Assembly (NCBI RefSeq): GCF_046557615.1
Contig: NZ_JBKIII010000001.1
Location: 372,001 to 436,000, forward strand
DNA: 64,000 nt
Direction of reading: 5' to 3'
Source: Haloferax sp046557615
GTDB lineage: Archaea > Halobacteriota > Halobacteria > Halobacteriales > Haloferacaceae
The translations under genes were made by a program, and so were the position numbers. Below, one piece after another: positions 1-7,892 of this stretch; within the stretch, counting starts at the first letter, position 1; each line of letters opens with the position of its first letter. A model generated the notes under the pieces. That model was not told where the DNA came from. It worked only from the letters and a program-made list of their open reading frames with translations, and made no database searches.

Positions 1-499
1 AGTCCAGCGGGCCGCGCATCACGTTGTCGGCGATGATGACACCGCCGACCGCGACTCGGTCGCGCACGAGGTCGAACGCCTCGGCGTAGCGGTGTTTCTG
101 GTGGTCGAACAACACGAGGTCGAACTCGCCTTCTGTCTCGCCGAAGCTGTCGAGCGCGTCGCCTTCGAGGAACGTGGTTTGGTCGGCGAGTCCGAGACGC
201 TCGAAGTAGTCGCGGGCCATCTCCAACTCAGTCGGGTCGTGTTCGGTCACGAAGAGTTCACACTCGTCGGCCATGCCCTTGGCGAACCACGTCGCGGAGT
301 ACCCAAATCCCGACCCGAACTCGAACAGACGCTCCGCATCGACGAGGCGAGCGACGAGTCGCAGAAAGCCACCTGCTTCCGGCCCGATGATGGGAAAGCC
401 GTGTTCGGCCGCGTACGCCGCCATCTCGGCTTGTACTTCGTCGTGTTCCGGTGCGGTGGCCGTGAGGAACCGACGGGTGTCGTCTGTGAGTATTTCCAT
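1..499 (-). CDS. SAM-dependent O-methyltransferase (C-terminus off window)
   Basis: Reading the minus strand from the ATG at 497-499 gives an open frame that runs off the left edge, about 166 residues. It begins MEILTDDTRRFL and has a class I SAM-binding loop FGSGFGYSAT at residues 61-70, then an acidic strand end (FVTEHDP) and a DLVLFDHQKHRY segment. This layout matches the caffeoyl-CoA O-methyltransferase-like family (TrmR/COMT type), which moves a methyl group from SAM to a small-molecule or tRNA hydroxyl. The substrate cannot be told from sequence. It is divergent from the methylmalonyl-CoA mutase gene, with about 120 bases between the two starts. The end of the protein is missing because the window ends, not because the gene is broken. 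Confidence 0.85.
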   Translation of the reverse strand, partial: MEILTDDTRRFLTATAPEHDEVQAEMAAYAAEHGFPIIGPEAGGFLRLVARLVDAERLFEFGSGFGYSATWFAKGMADECELFVTEHDPTELEMARDYFERLGLADQTTFLEGDALDSFGETEGEFDLVLFDHQKHRYAEAFDLVRDRVAVGGVIIADNVMRGPLD

Positions 500-622
500 G
501 TACAACGAGGGGCCGCAAGGAGAATAAAACCCGCCTCGACGTGCGTGTGTTCTTCCCCGAAGTGCCGTCACCACGGGAGAATCTGCCTACGCTTAAGTGG
601 GTAACAATCCTCATCTTTTACA

Positions 623-2299
623 ATGTTTGACCCCGACGAACTCGCCCAAATTCGAGAGGCGAAGTCTGCGTGGGAAGAAGAGACGCTGTCGCCGACACTC
701 GACAGGTTCGGGGAGCGAAACGAGGAGTTCACGACCGACACCGGCGGCCACGAGGTAGACCGACTCTACACGCCCGCCGACGTCGACCTCGATTACCGTC
801 GTGACCTCGGCTTCCCCGGTGAGAAACCCTACACGCGTGGCGTCTACCCGACGATGCACCGTGGTCGTCTGTGGACGATGCGCCAGTACGCCGGATTCGG
901 TACCCCCACCGAGACGAACGAGCGATTCCGCTATCTCATCGACAACGGGTCGTCAGGACTGTCGCTCGCGTTCGACCTTCCGACCCAGATGGGCTACGAC
1001 TCGGACGCCATCATGGCCGCGGGAGAAGTCGGCAAGTCGGGCGTCGCAATCGACAGTCTGCACGACATGGAGACCGTCTTCGACGGCATCGACCTCGGCG
1101 ACGTGTCCACGTCGATGACGATCAACGCACCCGCCTCGGTTCTGCTTGCGATGTACGTCGCACTTGGCGACAAACAGGGCGTCCCCCGCGAACGACTCCG
1201 CGGGACGATTCAGAACGATATCATGAAAGAGTACATCGCGCGGAACCTCTACATCTACCCGCCCGAACCGTCGATGCGACTCATCACAGATATCTTCGAG
1301 TTCTGTGCCGACGAGACGCCGAAGTTCAACACCATCTCCATCTCGGGCTACCACATCCGCGAGGCGGGTTCGACCGCCGCGCAGGAAGTTGCCTTCACGC
1401 TCGGCAACGGGATTCAGTACGTCGAAGCCGCCGTCGAAGCAGGATTGGACGTCGACGATTTCGCGCCGCAACTCTCGTTCTTCTTCAACGCGCACAACAA
1501 CGTCCTCGAAGAAGTCGCCAAGTTCCGCGCCGCCCGTCGCATGTGGGCGAAGATTATGGAAGAACGATTCGGCGCAGAGAATCCGAAGTCGATGCAACTC
1601 AAGTTCCACACGCAGACGGGTGGCTCGACGTTGACGGCCCAGCAGGTCGAGAACAACGTCGTTCGCGTCGCCTATCAGGCGCTCGCGGCCGTCCTCGGGG
1701 GCACGCAGTCGCTCCACACCAACGGGAAAGACGAGGCGCTGTCGCTCCCTACCGAACAGTCGGTTCGGACGGCACTCCGAACCCAGCAGATTCTCGCTCA
1801 CGAGTCGGGTGCTGCGGACACCATCGACCCGCTCGCCGGGAGTTACTACGTCGAAGCACTCACCGACGACATCGAAACCGACGCCTTCGACCTCTTGGAC
1901 GAAATCGACGAACGCGGCGGCATGCTCGATTCGGTCAAGAATCAGTGGGTCCAAGGTGAGATTCAAGACGTCGCCTACGAACGCCAGCGCGAAGTCGAAA
2001 AGGGCGAGCGCGTCATCGTCGGCGTGAACAAGTACCGCGTCGACGAAGAGCCGAAAGTCGAGATTCAGGAAGTCTCGGAAGAAGAAGAACAGAAGCAAAT
2101 CGACGCACTCGAAGTCCGCAAGGAAGAACGCGACGCTGACGCAGTCGAAGCGGCACTCGACGACGTTCGGGCCGTCGCAAACAGCGACGACAACCTCATG
2201 CCGTCGATTATCGAGGCGGTCAAAGCCTACGCGACAGTCGGCGAAATCTGTGGCGTCCTACGCGAAGAGTTCGGCGAGTACGAACCCGGAATGGCCTAA
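623..2299 (+). CDS. mmcA: Methylmalonyl-CoA mutase, large (catalytic) subunit
   Basis: A 558-residue protein that interconverts succinyl-CoA and (R)-methylmalonyl-CoA with adenosylcobalamin. The family signature is clear: RGVYPTMHRGRLWTMRQYAG, then ETNERFRYLIDNG and LSLAFDLPTQMGYDSD around residues 75-130, and SISGYHIREAGSTAAQEVAF near residue 240. The length equals the TIM-barrel catalytic domain alone; the cobalamin-binding domain (DxHxxG) is absent, as usual in archaea where a separate small subunit supplies it. That subunit is not in this window. The epimerase that feeds the enzyme lies about 1.3 kb downstream at 3631. The start ATG follows an AT-rich stretch (catcttttaca). Adjacent acyl-CoA genes suggest use in propionate or odd-chain fatty acid breakdown. 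Confidence 0.96.
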   Translation: MFDPDELAQIREAKSAWEEETLSPTLDRFGERNEEFTTDTGGHEVDRLYTPADVDLDYRRDLGFPGEKPYTRGVYPTMHRGRLWTMRQYAGFGTPTETNERFRYLIDNGSSGLSLAFDLPTQMGYDSDAIMAAGEVGKSGVAIDSLHDMETVFDGIDLGDVSTSMTINAPASVLLAMYVALGDKQGVPRERLRGTIQNDIMKEYIARNLYIYPPEPSMRLITDIFEFCADETPKFNTISISGYHIREAGSTAAQEVAFTLGNGIQYVEAAVEAGLDVDDFAPQLSFFFNAHNNVLEEVAKFRAARRMWAKIMEERFGAENPKSMQLKFHTQTGGSTLTAQQVENNVVRVAYQALAAVLGGTQSLHTNGKDEALSLPTEQSVRTALRTQQILAHESGAADTIDPLAGSYYVEALTDDIETDAFDLLDEIDERGGMLDSVKNQWVQGEIQDVAYERQREVEKGERVIVGVNKYRVDEEPKVEIQEVSEEEEQKQIDALEVRKEERDADAVEAALDDVRAVANSDDNLMPSIIEAVKAYATVGEICGVLREEFGEYEPGMA

Positions 2300-2355
2300 C
2301 CCACCATCAAGCCGTGTGCTAACCATTGACTTAATTACACTTTCGCCCGCCTGAG

Positions 2356-2400
2356 AAAACTTATTATCTGTGCCCTTTTTGACGTGAACGAGGATTCCAC
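2356..2400 (+). promoter_or_regulatory. Putative promoter and ribosome-binding site of a leader transcript
   Basis: An AT-rich TATA-like box (TTATTA at 2361-2366, preceded by GAAAAC) lies about 25-30 bases before 2388-2391, where an archaeal transcript would begin. A GAGG sequence at 2390-2393 stands eight bases before the ATG at 2402 and could act as a Shine-Dalgarno site. Seen directly: the boxes and spacing. Inferred: that they are used. Confidence 0.45.
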
Positions 2401-2401
2401 G

Positions 2402-2422
2402 ATGCCTCTCATTACCTTCTAA
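2402..2422 (+). other. Possible six-residue leader peptide ORF (MPLITF)
   Basis: ATG CCT CTC ATT ACC TTC TAA encodes MPLITF. It is placed correctly behind a TATA-like box and a GAGG ribosome-binding site, and is followed by about 110 bases of GC-rich sequence able to form several hairpins before the small membrane-protein gene at 2566. The arrangement resembles a leader peptide of an attenuator, but the peptide has no obvious run of regulatory codons. It could also be chance. Confidence 0.3.
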
Positions 2423-2430
2423 ACCCGTCA

Positions 2431-2528
2431 CACGCCCGGTCGCCAGCGTGCCGTTTCGCTCTCATCGAACAGCGGCGCACGGCCCTTCGGCGACCCGGCG
2501 GTACGGGGCTTTTCACCCGAGGAGCCCC
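2431..2528 (+). other. Structured RNA segment with competing hairpins
   Basis: CACGC at 2431-2435 can pair with GCGTG at 2446-2450. The same bases CGTGC at 2447-2451 can instead pair with GCACG at 2477-2481, so the two hairpins exclude each other. Further on, CCCG (2494-2497) can pair with CGGG (2504-2507), which competes with GGGGCT (2505-2510) pairing AGCCCC (2523-2528). Alternating helices of this kind are what a transcriptional or translational switch would need. No known riboswitch family is recognised. Confidence 0.35.
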
Positions 2529-2565
2529 CGGTATCGTGTTCGAATACACCCTGCCACATCAGCAA

Positions 2566-2850
2566 ATGTCAGATAGACCCTTCCGACCCAACCGAACAGT
2601 CTCCGACTACCCTGCCTCCCACCATCTGTCCGCGCCGTCGTTCCGCGCGTACGCCGTGTTGCTGGCAGTCGGTTTCGCCGTCGCGGCAGTAATGACGTTC
2701 CCACTGCTGTCGCTCGTCACGGCGATGACCACCGTCGTAACCGTCGTCGTCGCTCGCACGCTCGCCACTCGCGCCTCGTGGTCGAGTCTGCGTGTCGGCG
2801 TCCCCGGTCTGCCCGTCGAAGTGACGGTCGCCCGGACGACCCGCGACTAG
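2566..2850 (+). CDS. Small hypothetical membrane protein
   Basis: A 94-residue protein, MSDRPFRPNRTVSDY onward, with a hydrophobic stretch from about residue 30 to 65 (AYAVLLAVGFAVAAVMTF, then LLSLVTAMTTVVTVVVA) that would make two membrane helices, and a polar tail ending VARTTRD. A GTG at 2536 in the same frame would add ten residues; the ATG at 2566 is preferred because the upstream bases look like structured leader. I do not recognise the family. An arginine-rich open frame on the other strand is a GC-composition shadow. Confidence 0.6.
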   Translation: MSDRPFRPNRTVSDYPASHHLSAPSFRAYAVLLAVGFAVAAVMTFPLLSLVTAMTTVVTVVVARTLATRASWSSLRVGVPGLPVEVTVARTTRD

Positions 2851-2927
2851 ACGTATTGATTCACGAATCGCTCCCGCATCGCTCCCACTTCGGCCCTCCA
2901 CGCCACCTCGTTCGGGATTCGATTTTT

Positions 2928-3236
2928 CTACTGCTCCAGTCGGTTCCGAAACAACCGCACTCCGGCCATGAGTACGACTGCTTGGAGAGACAGAGACACG
3001 ACGAGCATCAGGTAGAACACGACGTTCCCCTGAATACCGAACTCGTTGAACGCGAGGGTATCGAGAAAGAAAGCAGCGACGAGCGCAGGGAAGTCGATAA
3101 TCCAGATTTCTTTCGGAAGCACGTCGTAGAAGCCGACCAGCCAGACCGCACCGAACAGGAGAAACAGGGCGAGCGTTTCGCGGGCCGTAGCAATCTGCAC
3201 CCACGTCGAGTTAGTTCGGCTCACCGTCTTACTCAC
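2928..3236 (-). CDS. Hypothetical membrane protein, 102 residues
   Basis: Starts MSKTVSRTNSTW and has about three hydrophobic segments: residues about 22-40 (LALFLLFGAVWLVGFY), 46-62 and 72-94 (VVFYLMLVVSLSLQAVVLMAG). It ends with a basic LFRNRLEQ tail. Its start overlaps the stop of the YbjQ-like gene by four bases (ATGA), so the two are translationally coupled. Function unknown; orthologues in haloarchaea would be expected but were not searched. Confidence 0.75.
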   Translation of the reverse strand: MSKTVSRTNSTWVQIATARETLALFLLFGAVWLVGFYDVLPKEIWIIDFPALVAAFFLDTLAFNEFGIQGNVVFYLMLVVSLSLQAVVLMAGVRLFRNRLEQ

Positions 3237-3577
3237 GCCACGTCCACGTCCGAATCTGACTCCGGCGCGAGTTTGACCGCCGTTCCGTAGGCGAGAATCT
3301 CGGCTGCGCCCTGGGTCACTTCGGCGGTGATGTATCGAACTGCGACGACAGCGTCTGCATCCATCTCTTCTGCCTCTGCAATCATTCGGTCGGTCGCTTC
3401 GTCGCGGGCGTCGGCCATGAGACCTGTGTAGGATTTGAGTTCGCCGCCGACGATGTTTCGGAGACCCTGTGTGATGTCACGGCCGACGTTTCGGGCACGA
3501 ATCGTGTTCCCGCGAACGGTTCCCAGTGTCTCTTCGATTTGGTGGCCAGCAATCGATTCTGTTGTCGTTACTATCAT
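3233..3577 (-). CDS. YbjQ/UPF0145 family heavy-metal-binding-domain protein
   Basis: A 114-residue protein, MIVTTTESIAGHQIEETLG. It has the family features: an N-terminal TTESI strand, GxTVRGNTIRARNVGRDI, the GGELKSYTGLMADARDEA segment near residues 44-61, and DADAVVAVRY near 74-82. These small proteins form homopentamers; their role is unknown and the metal-binding label is historical. The longer upstream open frame is arginine-rich antisense sequence; the ATG at 3577 is where homology should start. It is the first gene of a two-gene unit with the membrane protein that follows it and is divergent from the epimerase gene. Confidence 0.9.
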   Translation of the reverse strand: MIVTTTESIAGHQIEETLGTVRGNTIRARNVGRDITQGLRNIVGGELKSYTGLMADARDEATDRMIAEAEEMDADAVVAVRYITAEVTQGAAEILAYGTAVKLAPESDSDVDVA

Positions 3578-3630
3578 GACACATTCGACGAATCGTTTGG
3601 GTTTATCCCTTGCGCCCGTCCACATTGTGT

Positions 3631-4014
3631 ATGCATTTCGACCACCTCGGTATCGCGACTCCCGACGCCGCTGGGTTGGCGGCGCTGTTCGAGGGGCTCT
3701 TCGATGCACCCGTCGCACACGAAGAGGAGTTCGACGGGATGACCGTCGTCTTTCTCGAACTCGAAAACGGCTACTTCGAGTTGCTCGAACCGCACGAAGG
3801 CGGGGCGATTGGAACGTTCCTCGAGCGACGGGGTTCCGGTATCCATCACATCGCACTCTCGACTGACGATATCGATGGCGCATTGCAGACTGCTCGTGAC
3901 GCAGGAATCGAACTCATCGACGAGGAACCCCGCCCCGGTGCATGGGGCCACGAAGTCGCGTTCCTCCACCCAAAATCCACTGGCGGCGTCTTGGTGGAGT
4001 TCGTTTCGCATTAA
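3631..4014 (+). CDS. mce: Methylmalonyl-CoA epimerase
   Basis: A 127-residue vicinal-oxygen-chelate protein that converts (S)- to (R)-methylmalonyl-CoA, the form used by the mutase at 623. Two beta-alpha-beta-beta-beta modules are visible. The expected metal ligands are His5 (FDHLG), Glu50 (GYFELLEP), His73 (GIHHIAL) and Glu123 (VLVEF). The fingerprint RGSGIHHIALSTDD is typical of the family. The start at 3631 is chosen because MHFDHLGIA is the conserved N-terminus; a start at 3610 would add seven unmatched residues. It is separated from the mutase by two minus-strand genes and a small plus-strand gene, so it has its own promoter. Confidence 0.94.
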   Translation: MHFDHLGIATPDAAGLAALFEGLFDAPVAHEEEFDGMTVVFLELENGYFELLEPHEGGAIGTFLERRGSGIHHIALSTDDIDGALQTARDAGIELIDEEPRPGAWGHEVAFLHPKSTGGVLVEFVSH

Positions 4015-4096
4015 ATTCAGCGCGACGGGATAACAATGCTTTTCGCAAATCAGAGTGTCACTGTATCGAGAACAATGTTGACGGTGAGCATGGACG

Positions 4097-6025
4097 ATGA
4101 CTGACGACGATGGGACACAGGAGACGTCCAACCATCCCGGGTTCGACGGTCCTGTCCGAGATTGGTTGTCGCACCGCGTCGCCGCAACACCGGACGAAGA
4201 GGCGTTGGTTCACGCACCTTCCGGCGATTCGTGGACGTTCCGAGAACTCGACGAACAGGTAACTGAAACGGCAGGGCAACTTGCCGCACTCGGTGTCGAA
4301 GCAGGCGACCACGTGGGGGTGATTCTCCCACCGGGTATCCAGTACGTCCTGCTCATTCACGCCAGCATCCGGCTGGGGGCGACACTCGTTCCACTGAGCG
4401 AACGTCTGACCGCCGCGGAAGTCACGCGAAATCTCGAGCTTGCCGACGCAACAGTCGTCGTGTGTGGCGAAGAGACCGAGCCAATCGTCGTCGAAGCGTC
4501 AACGACGATTCCGACAATCTCTGTGGACGAACCGCGCTGGGAGGGTGTGGTGAATCTCGAAACGATTGCGCCGAAGTCTGTTTCGCCCGCCCAGTGGTCA
4601 CTCTCGGAGACGATGCTCCTCTTGTTCACGTCGGGGACGACGGGGGCGCCCAAAGCGGTGCGTCTCTCGATGGGCAACATCCTCGCCAACGCCGTCGCCT
4701 CGTCGTTCCGACTCGGTCTCTCGCGGACCGACCGCTGGATGGTGTCGCTCTCGTTGCACCATATGGGTGGTATCGGACCGATTCTTCGAAGCCCACTGTA
4801 CGGGACGGCAATCGTCCTCCGCGAGGGATTCGACGCGGGGAGTACCGCCGACGACATCGGTAAGTACGACGTGACGGGCATCTCGCTCGTGCCGACCATG
4901 CTCAAACGGATGCTCGAAAAGCGCGGGACGCTCTCGGACTCGCTTCGTGTCGTCCTCCTCGGCGGTGCGCCCGCACCGGACGAACTCATCGAACGTTGTC
5001 GTGACTATTCGGTCCCCGTCTATCCGACCTACGGCATGACCGAAACTGCTTCGCAGATTGCAACCGCAACGCCGGACGAAGCGTTCGACGAGGTTGGAAC
5101 TGTGGGCCGACCGATTTTCTTCGCCGACCTCTGGATTGTCGACGAAGACGGCGATGAGGTCGAGCAGGGCGAACCCGGTGAAATCGTCGTCTCCGGGCCG
5201 ACCGTCACGGGCGGATACTACGACGAACCCGAGGCGACCGACGCCGCGTTTTCCGAACTCGGACTGCACACCGGTGACATCGGCTATCGAGACGAAGCGG
5301 GACTCCTGTACGTTCTCAACCGCATAGACGACCGCATCATCACGGGTGGCGAGAACGTTGACCCGGGCGAAGTGGTCGATGTCCTGCGGAAGTTCCCTTC
5401 CATCGACGACGCCGTCGTCGTCGGCATCCCGAACGTCGAGTGGGGCGAGCAGGTGGCCGCGCTCGTCGTCCTCACCGACTCGGAGATGGAAATCGACCGA
5501 ACCGCAGTCGAGGACTTCTGCCGCGAACACCTCGCGGGGTTCAAACTTCCGAGACTCATCGAACAGACCGACGAACTCCCGCGAACCGTCTCGGGAACCA
5601 TCGACCGCGAGGCTGTCAAGGAAGTCTTGAACGAGGCACGACCCGTTCGAGAGGCCGAGCCCGATTGGGATGGCGACGAAGATGGACCCGAGGAAGTGGC
5701 TTCGTCGGCTGAGGTGAACGAATCACTCCCCGTAGACGATGCCGAGGCGGGCACAGACGAAGACGGTGAGGATGTCGGGGAAGAAACAGCGGCGGGCAAG
5801 AGTGAAGACGGAGAGAACGGAGCGGCTGACGATGACGGTGAAACGACCGACAGCGTGGCTGACGATGACGGTGCTTTGGTCGATGACGACGACGATACTG
5901 ACGACGAAGACGGGGACGCTTTCGAATACGAACGTGTGGAGGACGTTGCCGACGTCACAGAATACACCGGCGAGCAACGGGAAGACGTGGACGCCGACTC
6001 TGAAGGCGTGACCGACGAGGAATAA
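4097..6025 (+). CDS. AMP-forming acyl-CoA ligase, MenE-like, with long acidic tail
   Basis: A 642-residue member of the ANL superfamily that activates a carboxylate with ATP and joins it to CoA. Visible motifs are the P-loop TSGTTGAPK near residue 179, a YGMTET box (A5), the TGD motif LHTGDIGYRDEAGLLYVLNR near 391 and GGENVDPGEV near 416. The SLSLHHMGGIGPILRSPLYG and FDAG segments resemble o-succinylbenzoate-CoA ligase (MenE), but no other menaquinone gene is nearby, so the substrate may be different. From about residue 515 to the end there is an Asp/Glu-rich low-complexity tail of roughly 125 residues (DEDGEDVGEETAAG, VDDDDDTDDEDGD) with no recognisable fold. Most relatives end near residue 500-540. 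It is co-directional with the next ligase but about 90 bases apart. Confidence 0.85.
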   Translation: MTDDDGTQETSNHPGFDGPVRDWLSHRVAATPDEEALVHAPSGDSWTFRELDEQVTETAGQLAALGVEAGDHVGVILPPGIQYVLLIHASIRLGATLVPLSERLTAAEVTRNLELADATVVVCGEETEPIVVEASTTIPTISVDEPRWEGVVNLETIAPKSVSPAQWSLSETMLLLFTSGTTGAPKAVRLSMGNILANAVASSFRLGLSRTDRWMVSLSLHHMGGIGPILRSPLYGTAIVLREGFDAGSTADDIGKYDVTGISLVPTMLKRMLEKRGTLSDSLRVVLLGGAPAPDELIERCRDYSVPVYPTYGMTETASQIATATPDEAFDEVGTVGRPIFFADLWIVDEDGDEVEQGEPGEIVVSGPTVTGGYYDEPEATDAAFSELGLHTGDIGYRDEAGLLYVLNRIDDRIITGGENVDPGEVVDVLRKFPSIDDAVVVGIPNVEWGEQVAALVVLTDSEMEIDRTAVEDFCREHLAGFKLPRLIEQTDELPRTVSGTIDREAVKEVLNEARPVREAEPDWDGDEDGPEEVASSAEVNESLPVDDAEAGTDEDGEDVGEETAAGKSEDGENGAADDDGETTDSVADDDGALVDDDDDTDDEDGDAFEYERVEDVADVTEYTGEQREDVDADSEGVTDEE

Positions 6026-6116
6026 CCGCCCGACGTAATCGACGGACGGAAACTCCTCACACGCGGCAATCTGTTTTCAACCAAACAATAATGATGGTTT
6101 CATCCGATGTCATCGT

Positions 6117-7775
6117 ATGGCAGGCGCAACAGCGCAAACAATTCGACCGTTCCTGTGGCGAGCAACTAAACTCTTCCCGGACCGGGAAATCGTCTCTCGA
6201 ACCGCTGAAGGGGTTCGACGGTCCACGTACGCCGAGTACGAGGGCCGTGTCGCGCAACTCGCAGGCGCGCTCGAAGATGCTGGTATCGAGCGTGGTGACC
6301 GAGTAGCGACGTTCTGTTGGAATCACGACCGACACTTCGAGACCTACTTTGCAATTCCGTCGATGGGTGCGCAACTCCACACCATCAACCCGCTTCTTCC
6401 CGACCATCACATTCAGTATATCGTCGAAAACGCGGAAGACAGAATCATCTTCGTCGACCCCTCTCTCGCGCCGAAATTGGAAGGCGCAGTCGATTCGGAC
6501 GCGTTCGAATCCGTCGAGCAGTTCGTGATGATGTCGTCGGAGGTCCCCGAGACCAGTCTCGAACCCGTCACCGACTACGAGTCGTTCGTCTCCGGCTTCG
6601 ATACAGAGTACGACTGGCCGGACCTCCCCGAAGAACAGCCTGCGGGCATGTGTTACACCTCGGGGACGACGGGCGAACCGAAGGGTGTCGAATACACCCA
6701 GCAGATGATGTGGGCCCACACGATGGCAACCCTTCCGGAAGCGGGACTCGACATCCGGTCTGACGACGTCATCATGCCCGTCGTCCCGATGTTCCACGTC
6801 AACGCGTGGGGGCTTCCGTTCTCCTGTACTGCAGCGGGTGCGAAACACGTCTATCCCGGTCCCTCGCCGACACCCGAAGACCTCGCCAAACTCATCGAAG
6901 AAGAAGGCGTGACCATGACTGCCGGTGTCCCGACAGTGTGGCTTGGACTCCTCGACTACCTCGACAACAACGACGTTGACATCTCCTCGCTCGAACGCAT
7001 CATCATCGGTGGCTCTGCGGCCCCGAAGTCGGTCATCAAACGCTTCGACCAGGAGTACGACGTCGAAGTCGTCCACGCGTGGGGGATGACCGAGATGTCG
7101 CCAGTCGGCACCGTCGCCCACCTCAAACCCGGCATGGAAGACCTCTCGCTGGACGAGCAGTACGAAAAGCGCGGTAAGCAAGGGCTGATGGTTCCCGGCT
7201 TAGAGATGCGCGTCGTGGACGACGACGGCAACGAAGTCCCGTGGAACGGTGAGGACTTCGGCGAGTTGTGGGTCCGCGGCCCGTGGGTGACCACCGAGTA
7301 CTTCAAACGCCCCGACGCGAACGAGAGCGATTACGAGGACGGGTGGCTGAAGACTGGTGACGTGGTGACCGTCGATTCTGAAGGCTACGTCAAAATCGTG
7401 GACCGCGCGAAAGACGTCATCAAGTCCGGTGGCGAGTGGATTTCGTCGGTCGAACTGGAGAACACGTTGATGGCCCACGACGATGTGGCCGAAGCAACCG
7501 TGATTGGCGTCCCCCACGAACGCTGGCAAGAGCGCCCCGTGGCGTTCATCGTCCCGAAAGCGGGCGTCGATGAAGAGGCGGTAAAAGCCGACCTCGTCGA
7601 ACTCGTCCGTTCGGAGTTCCCCAAGTGGTGGACGCCCGACGAAGTCGTCTTCATCGAAGAGGTGCCGAAGACGGCAACTGGCAAATTCGACAAGAAAGTC
7701 CTCCGCGGCCAGTACAACGACTCGTCGCTCATCGAAGGAAAGACACCCGACGACGCCGCACCCGGCGAGAACTAG
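6117..7775 (+). CDS. Medium/long-chain fatty acyl-CoA synthetase (AlkK type)
   Basis: A 552-residue ANL ligase that activates a fatty acid to acyl-CoA. It shows the P-loop YTSGTTGEPKGVEYTQ near residue 180, VVPMFHVNAWGLPF near 222, HAWGMTEMSP near 320, the KTGDVVTVDSEGYVKIVDRAKDVIKSGGEW region near 411-440, and PKTATGKFDKKVLR near the C-terminus holding the catalytic lysine. These are standard for the AlkK/FadD3-like group. The ATG at 6117 gives the usual MAGATAQTIRPF start. It lies between another ligase and an acyl-CoA dehydrogenase, consistent with beta-oxidation. Chain length preference cannot be read from sequence. Confidence 0.93.
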   Translation: MAGATAQTIRPFLWRATKLFPDREIVSRTAEGVRRSTYAEYEGRVAQLAGALEDAGIERGDRVATFCWNHDRHFETYFAIPSMGAQLHTINPLLPDHHIQYIVENAEDRIIFVDPSLAPKLEGAVDSDAFESVEQFVMMSSEVPETSLEPVTDYESFVSGFDTEYDWPDLPEEQPAGMCYTSGTTGEPKGVEYTQQMMWAHTMATLPEAGLDIRSDDVIMPVVPMFHVNAWGLPFSCTAAGAKHVYPGPSPTPEDLAKLIEEEGVTMTAGVPTVWLGLLDYLDNNDVDISSLERIIIGGSAAPKSVIKRFDQEYDVEVVHAWGMTEMSPVGTVAHLKPGMEDLSLDEQYEKRGKQGLMVPGLEMRVVDDDGNEVPWNGEDFGELWVRGPWVTTEYFKRPDANESDYEDGWLKTGDVVTVDSEGYVKIVDRAKDVIKSGGEWISSVELENTLMAHDDVAEATVIGVPHERWQERPVAFIVPKAGVDEEAVKADLVELVRSEFPKWWTPDEVVFIEEVPKTATGKFDKKVLRGQYNDSSLIEGKTPDDAAPGEN

Positions 7776-7839
7776 GTCGGAGAAAGCTGGTTGTCTTTGG
7801 CGTTCGTCGATCTTTCGGACACAACTAAAAAATTTGTTT

Positions 7840-7892
7840 AAAGTTTATACTGGTTCCATACACTATTTTATCGTTCACGTCTACCCTGTTGT
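7840..7892 (+). promoter_or_regulatory. Promoter of the acyl-CoA dehydrogenase gene
   Basis: A strongly AT-rich tract after 7825 leads into a TATA box TTTATAC at 7844-7850. The expected start of transcription is near 7872-7875, giving a leader of about 20 bases before the ATG at 7893. The sequence is unlike the GC-rich flanks. Use is inferred from position. Confidence 0.6.

Noticed and set aside
92..604. Plus-strand open frames covering the methyltransferase
   Set aside because: They are antisense to a clear methyltransferase on the minus strand, with unlikely amino-acid use.
871..2098. Long arginine- or alanine-rich frames inside the mutase gene
   Set aside because: Frame shadows typical of GC-rich coding DNA; no family match, and they lie wholly within a recognised gene.
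2337..2545. Possible tRNA or stable RNA in the structured region
   Set aside because: No tRNA T-loop or CCA-type acceptor stem can be drawn; treated as a leader element instead.
2569..3204. Arginine-rich 211-residue minus-strand frame
   Set aside because: No domain; composition is typical of an antisense shadow.
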